Source: Pseudodesulfovibrio hydrargyri
GTDB taxonomy: Bacteria > Desulfobacterota > Desulfovibrionia > Desulfovibrionales > Desulfovibrionaceae
NCBI RefSeq assembly: GCF_001874525.1
Contig: NZ_LKAQ01000004.1
Location: 1,951,590 to 2,015,589, forward strand
DNA: 64,000 nucleotides
Direction: 5' to 3'
Under the pieces are notes generated by a model. The model was given only the letters and a program-made list of their open reading frames with translations. It did not search any database and was not told where the DNA came from. Below, piece by piece: positions 34,721 through 42,731 of the stretch. Position numbers and translations under genes: made by a program. Position 1 is the first letter of the stretch. The number at the start of each line of letters is the position of its first letter.

Positions 34721-35446
34721 TTAGGAGGACATGCGTTTGACCGGGCGGCCCAGGGCGGCCAGGAACTGCTTCCTGGACATGGGCCCGCGCCGGACGCCCG
34801 AGGCGTCGGCGGACAGGGACTCGTAGTAGCTGTCCGGATCGGTCTGCACCAGGTAGATGACCCGCACCGAATCGGCGTCAACCAGTTCCGCGTCGGGATA
34901 CTTCTCGGCTGCGGCCGCCAGACGCTCCTCCGCCAGGGCCAGCATCTCGTCCCGGTCGCCGAAGTTCATGGCGCCGGTGGGACAGGTCTTGACGCAGGCG
35001 GGCAGCATCCCGACCTTGACGCGGTCCACGCACATGTCGCACTTGACCACCCGGCCGGACTTCTCGTCCACGCGCGGGATGTCGTAGGGACAGGCCATGG
35101 AGAAGGCGTCCTTGTCGGGTTCGTCGGCGGTCAGCTCGGTGTAGACCACGGCGCCGGTCTCCTGGTCATGGATGATGGAACCGGGAATGGTCATGGCATC
35201 CAGGCAGGGCGGCTCCACGCAGTGGCGGCATTGTTCCGGGAAGAACAGCCACTGCATGCCGTTTTCGGTCTCCACTTCCTCGAAGCGGACCAGTTTGAGG
35301 GTCGAGCCCGAGAGGTCCTTGGGGTTCTGGTGGGAGCCCCAGTTTTCGGTTTTCTCGGCGGGCAGTTTCTTCCATTGCTTGCAGGCAACCTGGCAACCAC
35401 GGCAGGCCGTACACTTGGTCAGGTCGATGAAGAATGTCTTACTCAT
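34721..35446 (-). CDS. fdhB: Formate dehydrogenase iron-sulfur subunit FdhB
   Basis: 241 residues, four [4Fe-4S] cluster motifs of the FdhB/HybA type: CTACRGCQVACKQW, CRHCVEPPCLDA, the CPYDIPRVD stretch, and CDMCVDRVK...CVKTCPTGAM. It has no own signal peptide, so it is exported with FdhA through Tat. It carries electrons from the molybdo/tungsto-pterin site to periplasmic cytochrome c3. No membrane or cytochrome subunit gene follows, so this is the soluble two-subunit enzyme. It starts 14 bp after fdhA with GGGAGGAATG as ribosome binding region. Confidence 0.95.
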   Translation of the reverse strand: MSKTFFIDLTKCTACRGCQVACKQWKKLPAEKTENWGSHQNPKDLSGSTLKLVRFEEVETENGMQWLFFPEQCRHCVEPPCLDAMTIPGSIIHDQETGAVVYTELTADEPDKDAFSMACPYDIPRVDEKSGRVVKCDMCVDRVKVGMLPACVKTCPTGAMNFGDRDEMLALAEERLAAAAEKYPDAELVDADSVRVIYLVQTDPDSYYESLSADASGVRRGPMSRKQFLAALGRPVKRMSS

Positions 35447-35460
35447 GTGTCATTCCTCCC

Positions 35461-38400
35461 TTACGCCTTGCGGACGTTGACCATGAAGGCCTTGGTTTCG
35501 GGGATGCCCGTGTTCGGGTCGCCCACGGACGGGGTCAGGATGTTGGCGGAGTCGCCGCCGTCGTTGGGCCAGGTCCAGCCGAAGTGCCAGGGCAGGCCGA
35601 CCTGATGGACGGTGGTGCCCTGGACCGTGAACGGCTTGAGCCGTCCGGTCACGATGGCCTTGGCCCAGATGGAGCCGCGCACGGAATCGACCATGACCCT
35701 TTCGCCGTTCTCGATGCCGCGAAGCTGCGCCAGTTCCCGGCTCATCTCCACGAAGACCTGCGGTTCGGCCTCGACCAGCCACGGGCAGTTTCGGGTCATC
35801 AGGCCGGTCTGCCAGTGCTCGGTGACGCGGTAGGTGGTGCCCACCAGGGGATACCTGGGATCGCACACGGCCTTTTCCTCGTCGTCGAACTTGAGGGCGG
35901 TCGGGTTGTGCAGGGTGCTCGAGAAGGGATGGGACTTCACCGGGCATTCCAGCGGTTCGTAGTATTCGGGGAACGGACCGTCAGCGCGGCCGGGGCCGAA
36001 GAGCTGGCCGAATCCGTTCTTGCGCATGATGAAGGCGTACTTGGTGCCCGGGGCCCAGCCGCCGTCGGGCACGTCGCCGATCCACTTCTCGCCGTTCCAG
36101 GCGATGACCGCCTTCTCCGGGTTGTAGGGCTTGCCCTTGAGGTCCACCGAGGCGCGGTTGTAGAGCACGCGGCGGTTGACGGGCCAGCACCAGGAGAAGT
36201 TCGGATACAGGCCGATGTTGGCCTGCTCCGGGGTCTGGGTCAGGTCGCGCCGGGCGGCCATGTTGCCCTTCTCCGTGTAGGAGTGGCAGTACAGCCAGTT
36301 GCCCGAGGTGGTCGAGCCGTCGGCCTGCAGGAAGGCGAAGCTGGGAACCTGCTGGCCCTTCTTGTACATCGTCCCCTTGATCTCGATGTCGCGGGTGAAC
36401 TGGCCGTTGATCAGCTTGGCCGTCTTGTGGGGATCGAAGACCCCGTCGGTGGCGATGGCGTCCCAGGTGAGCCGGGTGATGGGCTCGGGGTACACGCCGC
36501 CTTCCTTTTGGTACAGGTGCTGGATCTCCTTCATCAGTTCATAGATGAGGTCGCCGTCCGGCTTCTGGCCGTTGGGCGCGTCCGGGCCCTTGTAGCGCCA
36601 CTGCATCCAGCGGCCGGAGTTGGTGATGGAACCTTCCTTTTCGATGGACACGGCGCAGGGCAGGAAGAAGACCTCGGTCTTGATCTTGGACGGATCCATG
36701 CCCGGTCCTTCCCAGAACCAGCCGGTCTCGTTGGGGAAGATGTTGACGTTCACCAGCCAGTCCAGTTTGGTCAGGGCCTGCCTGGTCTTGTTGGAGTTGG
36801 CGCCGGAACAGGCCGGGTTCATGCCCCAGGCCAGCAGACCCTTGAACTGGCCCTCGTCCATCTTGTCGAACAGGGACAGCCAGGAGTATTCCCGGGCCGA
36901 CAGCGAGTCGAGCCTGGGCAGGTAGTTGTAGGCCGTCGCGGGATCGTCGTCCTGCCACATGGACTTGATCAGCGAGGCGGAGTACTTCGGGAAGTTGCCC
37001 CACCAGTTGGCCGATTTCGGATCATGGGAGACCGGGGTGTGGGCCTTGTTGTACGCTTCCAGGGTGGGCTCGGAACCCTGCGGGGTCGCGAGGTAGCCGG
37101 GAAGGATGTGGAACAGCAGGCAGTGGTCCGTGGACCCCTGGACGTTGGATTCGCCGCGCAGGGCGTTGACGCCGCCGCCGGCCACGCCGATGTTGCCCAG
37201 CAAAAGCTGGATCATGGCCATGGAGCGGATGTTCTGCACACCCACGGAGTGCTGGGTCCAGCCCATGGCGTACATGATGGTTCCGGCCTTGTCCTTTTTG
37301 CCGGTGGCCGCGTAGGTCTCGTACAGCTTGGCCAGGGCTTCCTTGGGCATGCCCGAGATGGAGGAGACCTTGTCCATGTCGTAGCGCGCGTAGTGCTGCC
37401 TGAGCAGCTGGTACACGCAGCGGGGATCGGCCAGGGTCGGGTCCTTTTTGGGGTTGCCCTCGGCGTCCATGGCGAATGCCCAGGTGGACTTGTCGTAGGA
37501 CCGGGTGGCCTCGTTGTAGCCGGAGAACATGCCGTCGTCGAAGGAGAACTTGTCGCCGACGATGAAGGAGGCGTTGGTGTAGTTGACCACGTAGTCCCGG
37601 AAGATCAGGTCATTGTCCAGGATGTACTTGATCATGCCGCCCAGGACGGCGATGTCGGCGCCCGAGCGGATGCCCGCGTAGAAGTCGGCCTTGGCCGAGG
37701 TCCTGGTGAAACGGGGGTCGACGTGGATCAGGGTCGCGCCCTTTTCCTGCGCCTTGGTCACCCACTTGAAGGAAATGGGATGGTTTTCGGCAGCGTTGCT
37801 GCCCATGATGAGAACACAATCGGAATTCTGGATGTCGATCCAGTGGTTGGTCATCGCGCCGCGTCCGAACGACTCTGCCAGAGCCGCAACAGTCGCGCTG
37901 TGTCAGATACGCGCCTGATGTTCTATGTACACCAGGCCGAGGCTGCGGAGCATGGTCTGGTAGGCCCAGCACTCCTCGTTGTCGAGAGCGGCGGACCCCA
38001 GGGAGGCGATGCCGTCGCAGCGGTTGACCACCTGGCCCTTGGCGTTCTTCTCGGTCCAGGTCTTGTCGCGGGTTTCCTTGATCCTCTCGGCGATGGTTTC
38101 CAGCGCCCAGGACAGGGAGACCTTTTTGAATCCCTTGGAATAGGGAGCCCGGTACAGGACGGAGTCCGGACGGCGGTCGTTGTCGCCCAGCTGCCAGATG
38201 GAGGCGCCCTTGGCGCACAGGGCGCCTTCGTTGATCGGATGGTCCGGGTCGCCTTCGACGTTGACGGCCTTCATGTCCTTGAGGGACGTGTTCACGACCA
38301 GGCCACAGCCCACTGCGCAGTAGCAGCATACGGACGTGGTCTGCTTGCTCCATTTCGGGTCCAGGGCGGCGGCGTGATCCGGCAATGTCGCCGTCTTGGC

Positions 38401-38487
38401 CTTGCAGCCGAGCCCCAGCCCGCCGAACGCCGTGGCCGTGGCCGCGACAGCGGAGAGCTTGAGGAAGTTTCTACGGTTGGTGTGCAT
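35461..38487 (-). CDS. fdhA: Selenocysteine formate dehydrogenase catalytic subunit FdhA
   Basis: 1008 residues when the in-frame TGA at 37903-37905 is read as selenocysteine 195; otherwise the gene appears as two pieces. Context RI-U-HSATVAALAESFGRGAM is the canonical active-site helix. Tat signal TNRRNFLKLSA at the N-terminus; [4Fe-4S] site C54, C57, C61, C91; molybdopterin-guanine dinucleotide domains fill the rest. It oxidises formate to CO2 in the periplasm using Mo or W. The start has AGGAGGT upstream. The length agrees with Desulfovibrio FdhA. It depends on moaA/moaE, FdhD and FdhE, all in this window, and on a selenocysteine machinery outside it. Confidence 0.96.
37870..37905 (-). promoter_or_regulatory. 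Bacterial SECIS element with UGA codon
   Basis: Minus-strand UGA at 37905-37903 is followed by a hairpin: lower stem CGACT/AGTCG, upper stem with a bulged U (GTTGC pairing GCAG), apical loop about GGCTCTG. A bulged U and a G-rich loop within 40 nt after UGA are the features SelB recognises in bacterial formate dehydrogenase mRNAs. Confidence 0.75.
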
Positions 38488-38510
38488 TATACCTCCTGTG
38501 TTGGTGCGGG

Positions 38511-38741
38511 TCAGCGCCCGCGGATCTCGCGGCCGAGCGCCACGAGAAGCCTGTAGCCGCCGGACTGCGCGACGGGGCCGCAACCGGCCGGAAGGACGGC
38601 GGGCTCGCCCGTGTGGCGATGGACCGCCGGGGTCATCTCCCGGGCCGCTTGTCGGACCTCGGCCACGGCGAATCCCAGCCCGGCGAAGGGCATGGGGATC
38701 ACGGCGGCGGCAGCCGGCAAATGTTGGTTGTTCATGCGCAT
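38511..38741 (-). CDS. Small hypothetical protein leading the fdhAB operon
   Basis: 76 residues from the second of three close ATGs (38741), which best suits the GGGAGAGG ribosome binding site. The composition is Ala/Pro/Gly-rich with strong GC3 bias like true genes here. It has an N-terminal mildly hydrophobic stretch, PMPFAGLGFAVAEV, a single Cys (PAGCGPV) and a basic end (REIRGR). No motif or family recognised. It lies 23 bp upstream of fdhA on the same strand and about 150 bp downstream of the palindrome at 38883, the same spacing as fdhE to its own copy, which supports it as first gene of the operon. It could be a leader or accessory peptide. Confidence 0.55.
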   Translation of the reverse strand: MRMNNQHLPAAAAVIPMPFAGLGFAVAEVRQAAREMTPAVHRHTGEPAVLPAGCGPVAQSGGYRLLVALGREIRGR

Positions 38742-38882
38742 GCGCATACCTCTCCCATTTCTACTGTTATCCCCTTTATGATGAATCCGGGGCGAGCGGG
38801 CAAAGGGAGCGTTCTTACAACCTTTTTCACACAGCGAAAAATATGTTTTTTTTAACCGGATGGCGCTATTGCTGCATCTACT

Positions 38883-38902
38883 TTATGTCGGATTTGGCAT
38901 AA
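38883..38902 (-). promoter_or_regulatory. Shared fdh operator candidate, site 1
   Basis: Minus strand reads TTATGCCAAATCCGACATAA. Thirteen of the first sixteen bases, including all of TTATGCCAAA, and the overall spacing match the site at 40996. Symmetric half-sites TATGYC and GRCATA are separated by 6 bp. It sits about 140-160 bp before the first start codon of the fdhAB operon. Confidence 0.6.
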
Positions 38903-38970
38903 ATGGATTTCCGCCCCACGGTTTGACACCGGGTGAAAGCGGGCGAAATCGGCGGGCGGCCCGCGCGAAA

Positions 38971-39006
38971 GGGCCCGGTTCCGAACCATCGGACCGGGCC
39001 GTTTTT
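38971..39006. terminator. Hairpin between the fdhE operon and the fdhAB promoter
   Basis: Arms GGCCCGG.TCCG and CGGACCGGGCC with a short loop, plus-strand GTTTTT after it. On the minus strand only CTTTC follows. It probably ends the fdhE / transposase-like transcript 20 bp after its stop. Confidence 0.6.
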
Positions 39007-39026
39007 CGTCATGGCCGGGCGGCGGG

Positions 39027-39956
39027 CTAGTCCGTGTTCGGCACCAGGGCGCAGAGATAGGCGGCCAGGATCTCGCCCAGGGGCTTGTGGCGGTTGTTGA
39101 AGCGGAATTCCAGCTCCTTCATGTACAGGGGGAAGCGCTGGCAGGAGATGCCCCGGAACTTCTTGATGCGCGACTGGGCGTACTCCCAGAACTCGTCGTC
39201 CACCGCGTCGATGTGCGGGGGCTCGTCGTAGCGGCGGATGACCTCGTAGGGCAGGGAGTCGTTGCCGCAGAACATGAGCGCGTCATACTCCTTGTAGCGG
39301 TCCGTGTAGACCAGGTTGCCCGAGCGGATGAGCTTGAGGTGGAAGTTCATGTGAAAGTGGAACAGGGTCTCGGCCTGGAATCCGGGCACCAGATCGATGA
39401 AGACCAGGTCGTCGCGGCGCAGGATGCCGTAGACCGGAATGGTGTCCATGCGCATCTCGCGCGGGCCGCCGGTCAGCCGGTTGCCCTTGAGGTAGGAGTC
39501 CAGGCCCGTGGCCGGGCTGATCAGCTGCCGGGCGTCCAGGGCGTTGGCCAGGATGGCGAAGCGGATGGCGGTCAGCGCCTTGTAGACCGTGTTGTAGGAC
39601 AGGCCCAGCTCCTCCTTCATCTGGTGGACCGAGCGTTCCTCCACGAACAGGACGATGAGCCGCAGCCACTCGCCCGGGGTGAGCGCCCCGTTGTTGATCC
39701 ACCGGCCCGAGAAGGGCTGGAAGGTATACTTGCACGAGGCGCAGCGCAGCCGCTCGCCGGACAGGGTGTAGACCTTGCGGTGCCCGCAGCGCGGGCAGAA
39801 GGGATCGCCCGTGGGCCAGGCCAGCTCCAGGAAATAGTCCCTGGCCTTGTCCTCGTCGCGGAGCAGCGCCTCGAAGGAGGCGGTGTTGTCCGGCGGCGGT
39901 ATGACCGGCAGGATGTGCGAATTCTTCGACATGACGTCCCGTTGCGTTTCGGGCAT
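39027..39956 (-). CDS. IS1595/ISXO2-like transposase-family protein in fdhE operon
   Basis: 309 residues. N-terminal zinc ribbon with C54-x2-C57 and C72-x2-C75 (FCPRCGH and RCASCKYTF), then a helix-turn-helix-like region, then an RNase-H-like ISXO2 domain (LVYTDRYKEYDAL; ELEFRFNNRHKPLGEIL). Asp residues in MRMDTIPVYG and YTDRYKEY stand where the first two catalytic acids lie, but the third region reads DDEFWEYAQSRIKK where active transposases have E.FWS..K, and the usual first block VDETYIGG is changed. It starts 14 bp after fdhE with GGAGGGG and no inverted repeats were seen around it. It is probably a domesticated DNA-binding protein rather than a mobile element. Confidence 0.75.
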   Translation of the reverse strand: MPETQRDVMSKNSHILPVIPPPDNTASFEALLRDEDKARDYFLELAWPTGDPFCPRCGHRKVYTLSGERLRCASCKYTFQPFSGRWINNGALTPGEWLRLIVLFVEERSVHQMKEELGLSYNTVYKALTAIRFAILANALDARQLISPATGLDSYLKGNRLTGGPREMRMDTIPVYGILRRDDLVFIDLVPGFQAETLFHFHMNFHLKLIRSGNLVYTDRYKEYDALMFCGNDSLPYEVIRRYDEPPHIDAVDDEFWEYAQSRIKKFRGISCQRFPLYMKELEFRFNNRHKPLGEILAAYLCALVPNTD

Positions 39957-39970
39957 GGCCCCTCCGGCTG

Positions 39971-40858
39971 TTAGAACCCCCAGGCGGACAGGGTGGCCCG
40001 CCGGTAACCCTGGTTCGCGGCCACGTAGTCCAGGGCCAGGGAATCCAGGTCGTCCAGCACCGGGAGCGCCACGCGGTCCAGGTCCCGGAAGTCTATGGTC
40101 TTCACATAACTCTTGCAGGAATCGCAGACGTCCACCCTGAAGCCGGGCTCCTCGTCCACGGTGAAAAAGGTCAGTTTCTTGTGGTCGTCCTCGCCGCAGA
40201 CCGGGCAGGCTATGCGCTTGATCCGGTAGTGGTGGCGGCAGAACGAGCAGGTGGCGTGCCTAAACCCCTCCTTCTGCTCCAGGGAGGAGATCAGCGGCAT
40301 GGACCCGCAGACCGGGCAGGTGCCCACGGGCGTGACCTTCATCTCGGGCAGCTTTTCGGCCAGCATCCCGGCCGCGGCCTCGATGGACGGCCCCATGGCC
40401 GCCAGGGCCAGGAAGGGCAGGGTCCGGGGCGCGTCGGGCATGCGTTCGGCCCAGGTCGCGAAAAAAGTGGTGTCGTCGTCCAGGACGCGCCGGAACAGCT
40501 CGGCCGGGGTCAGGTCGCCCTTGTCCAGGGCTTGGGCCAAGATTTTCGCGCCCTCGCCCAGAGGGCCTTCGGACTTGCCGACCAGGTCGACCAGCCTGCC
40601 GAGGAGTTCCTCGGCCTGGGCCGCGTCATAGGGAAAGTTCTCGCGGTTGATCAGGGACACGCCCTGGAGCACGGCCTCGGGCGGGGTGAGCTCGCCGTCC
40701 GGAGGCAGGGTCACCTCGGCCTCGGGCAGGGCGGCCAGTTGGAGGTGCGTCACCGCATCGAGCAAGTCGATGAGTTCGGCGGAGATGTACGACTTTTTGC
40801 GAAGCTGGGCCAGCTTCCGGTCGAGCCTGCTCGTCTCAAGGGCCATGTTGCGTTCCAT
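39971..40858 (-). CDS. fdhE: Formate dehydrogenase maturation protein FdhE
   Basis: 295 residues from ATG 40858 (CTGGAG upstream; earlier in-frame starts lack a site). The N-terminal two thirds are helical; the C-terminal third has four CxxC rubredoxin-like pairs (CPVCG, CSFC, CPVCG and CDSC), as in FdhE, which binds iron and is needed to mature Tat-exported formate dehydrogenase. The conserved ending YVAANQGYRRA is present. It is the first gene of a two-gene operon with the transposase-like protein and stands between fdhD and fdhAB on the same strand. Confidence 0.92.
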   Translation of the reverse strand: MERNMALETSRLDRKLAQLRKKSYISAELIDLLDAVTHLQLAALPEAEVTLPPDGELTPPEAVLQGVSLINRENFPYDAAQAEELLGRLVDLVGKSEGPLGEGAKILAQALDKGDLTPAELFRRVLDDDTTFFATWAERMPDAPRTLPFLALAAMGPSIEAAAGMLAEKLPEMKVTPVGTCPVCGSMPLISSLEQKEGFRHATCSFCRHHYRIKRIACPVCGEDDHKKLTFFTVDEEPGFRVDVCDSCKSYVKTIDFRDLDRVALPVLDDLDSLALDYVAANQGYRRATLSAWGF

Positions 40859-40916
40859 GTGGTTCTCCAGAGTGTTTTCCGATCTTGAAAAACAGTATCG
40901 GAGGGGAACGCTATCT

Positions 40917-40950
40917 TGCCAAAGGTCTTGCACTTACTCAAGCTTTGGCA
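40917..40950. promoter_or_regulatory. Spaced inverted repeat in the fdhE leader
   Basis: TGCCAAAG (40917-40924) and CTTTGGCA (40943-40950), perfect 8-bp arms 18 bp apart, in the AT-rich stretch before fdhE. TGCCAAA also occurs in the palindromes at 38883 and 40996. It may be further half-sites of the same regulator. Confidence 0.4.
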
Positions 40951-40995
40951 CTATTTTATATATCTACTTGAAATACAATGCATTTGTTTAATGAA

Positions 40996-41015
40996 TTATG
41001 CCAAAATAGGCATAT
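40996..41015 (+). promoter_or_regulatory. Shared fdh operator candidate, site 2
   Basis: TTATGCCAAAATAGGCATAT; perfect half-sites TATGCC and GGCATA with 6-bp spacing. It lies about 140 bp before the fdhE start codon, in an AT-rich region after fdhD. It matches the site at 38883 in sequence and spacing. Confidence 0.6.
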
Positions 41016-41093
41016 TTTGAATAGAATGGATCAATAAAACAGGTCGGTTACAACGGCGAAAAAAATCATGCGTCCCGGGCCCGGGACCCGGAA

Positions 41094-41879
41094 TCAGAAG
41101 CCGGTGATCCGCCCGTTGTCGTTGTAGACCCAGAAGCTGTCGTCGCGGATGTTGCCGATGAGGGTGATGCCGGTCTTCCTGGCCAGCTCCACGGAGAAGC
41201 TGGTGGCCACGGCCGTGGAGGCCAGGACCGGGACGCCGATGCGGACCACCTTGAGCAGGATCTCCGAGGCGATGCGCCCGGTGGAGACGATCATCTTGTC
41301 GTCCACGGCCACGTCGTCCAGGAAGCACTGGCCGCAGAGCATGTCGATGGCGTTGTGCCGCCCGATGTCCTCGCGGAACAGGAGCATCTCGTCGGGGGTG
41401 CACAGGGAGGAGTTGTGGCAGCCGCGCGTGTGCTTGTACAGGGTCGAGCGCTCGTGGAGCTCCCTGGCCAGGGCCAGGATCTGGTCCGGGGCGACGTGCA
41501 CGTCGCCGCCCACCTTGCGCTTGGAGATGGTCGCCACGTTGCGCCCGAAGTTGGTCCCCTTGCCGCAGCCCGAGGTGATGGACCGCTCCATGATCCGGTC
41601 CTTCCACGGGTCGTGGCAGACCTCCACCTCGGCCACCAGCCGGTCGCCCTCGTCGCGCACGGTCAGGTCCGTGAGCTGGGCCGGGCTGGAGATGAAGGCG
41701 TCGGACTTGAGAAAGCCCACGGCCAGGTACTCCGGGTATTTGGCGGTGCACAGCAGGGTGACCACCTCGCGCCCGTTGAGCATGATGGTCAGCGGCACCT
41801 CCCGGATGGAGCTGATCCGCTTGCGGGTGAACCCCCGCTTGTATTCGTGGACGTCGTATTCGTATGATTCAGGGCTCAT
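41094..41879 (-). CDS. fdhD: Formate dehydrogenase sulfurtransferase FdhD
   Basis: 261 residues from ATG 41879 (GGAGG 7 nt upstream; a longer frame to 41960 lacks a site). FdhD transfers sulfur from IscS to the Mo-bisMGD cofactor before it enters FdhA. Conserved LLFREDIGRHNAID (GRHNA motif) and STGRIASEILLKVVRIGVPVLAS are clear. The catalytic loop reads TSGCGKGTN: the first Cys of the usual CxxC is present, but the second position is Gly. Extra Cys residues occur in GCHNSSLCTP and MLCGQC. It is transcribed separately, upstream of fdhE on the same strand. Confidence 0.92.
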   Translation of the reverse strand: MSPESYEYDVHEYKRGFTRKRISSIREVPLTIMLNGREVVTLLCTAKYPEYLAVGFLKSDAFISSPAQLTDLTVRDEGDRLVAEVEVCHDPWKDRIMERSITSGCGKGTNFGRNVATISKRKVGGDVHVAPDQILALARELHERSTLYKHTRGCHNSSLCTPDEMLLFREDIGRHNAIDMLCGQCFLDDVAVDDKMIVSTGRIASEILLKVVRIGVPVLASTAVATSFSVELARKTGITLIGNIRDDSFWVYNDNGRITGF

Positions 41880-42152
41880 TTCCGCCTCCGTGCCGGGTCC
41901 CGGCATCCCTTCCTGGCCCCTCTCTATATTCCTCCACGGGCGGTGGGCAAGCCCGGCCATTTACCCCTGACTCTCACACCCGTGCGGCGACCTTAATAAT
42001 TCTTGATGGCCCGCCGGGTATCCGGACGGGCGCCCGGCCCGATACAGTTGGTGAACGGTCCGCTTTGGCCCGCCTGCCCGCCCACGGGAAGGGGAGGCTG
42101 TCCTCCGGCAGTTGCCGGGCGGCGGGACAGGCGGAACAACCAGGAGATGCCT

Positions 42153-42623
42153 ATGGATATTCAATCCGTGAGTTCCATGAGCGGCGTGATGGGGATGCAG
42201 GGCGGCATGATGCGGCCTCCGGAGAAGCCGGATGCCGGGCAGATGGCCTCCGATTTCCTCGACGCCATGGATTCGGACGGCGACGGCCAACTCAGCCAGT
42301 CGGAGTTTGCGGTGGGGGATGGCGAGACCATCGACACCGAGGCCTTCGACGCCCTGGACACCAACCAGGACGGGTTCGTCTCCCAGGAGGAGCTCGAGGC
42401 CGACGCCCGGTCCAGGATCGACTCGATGGCGGCAAAGCTCCAGTCCGGAGGCATGTTCTCCGGCATCAAGCAGACCGGCGACGGCGAGCAGCTCCAGCAG
42501 TTGCTGGACATGATGGGCTCCTCTTCGACGGACCAGGCGTCCGGCGCGGAGGCCTACGGACAGATGCAGGGGGGCGGGTTCGACACGAGCGCGTACGCCT
42601 CGGCCCTGAGCCTGAGCGCGTAG
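42153..42623 (+). CDS. EF-hand calcium-binding protein
   Basis: 156 residues from ATG 42153, 6 nt after AGGAG. Two canonical EF-hand loops: DSDGDGQLSQSE and DTNQDGFVSQEE, with acid residues at positions 1, 3, 5 and 12. The N-terminus is Met/Gly-rich (SSMSGVMGMQGGMM) with no signal peptide, and the C-terminus is Gln/Ser/Gly-rich. Such proteins are common near Desulfovibrio surface genes but have no assigned role. Calcium binding is well supported, function is not. The gene has its own terminator. Confidence 0.82.
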   Translation: MDIQSVSSMSGVMGMQGGMMRPPEKPDAGQMASDFLDAMDSDGDGQLSQSEFAVGDGETIDTEAFDALDTNQDGFVSQEELEADARSRIDSMAAKLQSGGMFSGIKQTGDGEQLQQLLDMMGSSSTDQASGAEAYGQMQGGGFDTSAYASALSLSA

Positions 42624-42662
42624 CCGGTTCCGGCAGACCTTCCTCTGAGGGGCCAAGGCCCC

Positions 42663-42690
42663 CGGCCGCCCCTCGGGGCGGCCGTTTTTT
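42663..42690 (+). terminator. Rho-independent terminator after EF-hand gene
   Basis: Arms CGGCCGCCCC (42663-42672) and GGGGCGGCCG (42675-42684) followed by TTTTTT. It lies between the EF-hand gene and convergent fliD. Confidence 0.9.
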
Positions 42691-42731
42691 GGGGAACAGG
42701 AACACGCCGGGACCGGTTCGGCCGGCCCCGG

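Noticed and set aside
35434..38556. A 1040-codon plus-strand frame opposite fdhA
   Set aside because: Open only because it mirrors a GC3-biased gene; it has no plausible start site or family.
37903..38583. Frameshift or pseudogene reading of fdhA
   Set aside because: The interruption is a single in-frame TGA at the known selenocysteine position with a SECIS-like hairpin; flanking protein sequence is continuous.
38861..38876. TGGCGCTATTGCTGCA, a sigma-54-like box on the plus strand
   Set aside because: Spacing fits, but the -24 element is imperfect and it would read into the antisense of the fdhE operon with no gene ahead. Kept out unless a small RNA is found there.
39027..39956. An active insertion sequence
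   Set aside because: I could not find terminal inverted repeats or a target duplication, and the gene is packed against fdhE with an operon-type junction.
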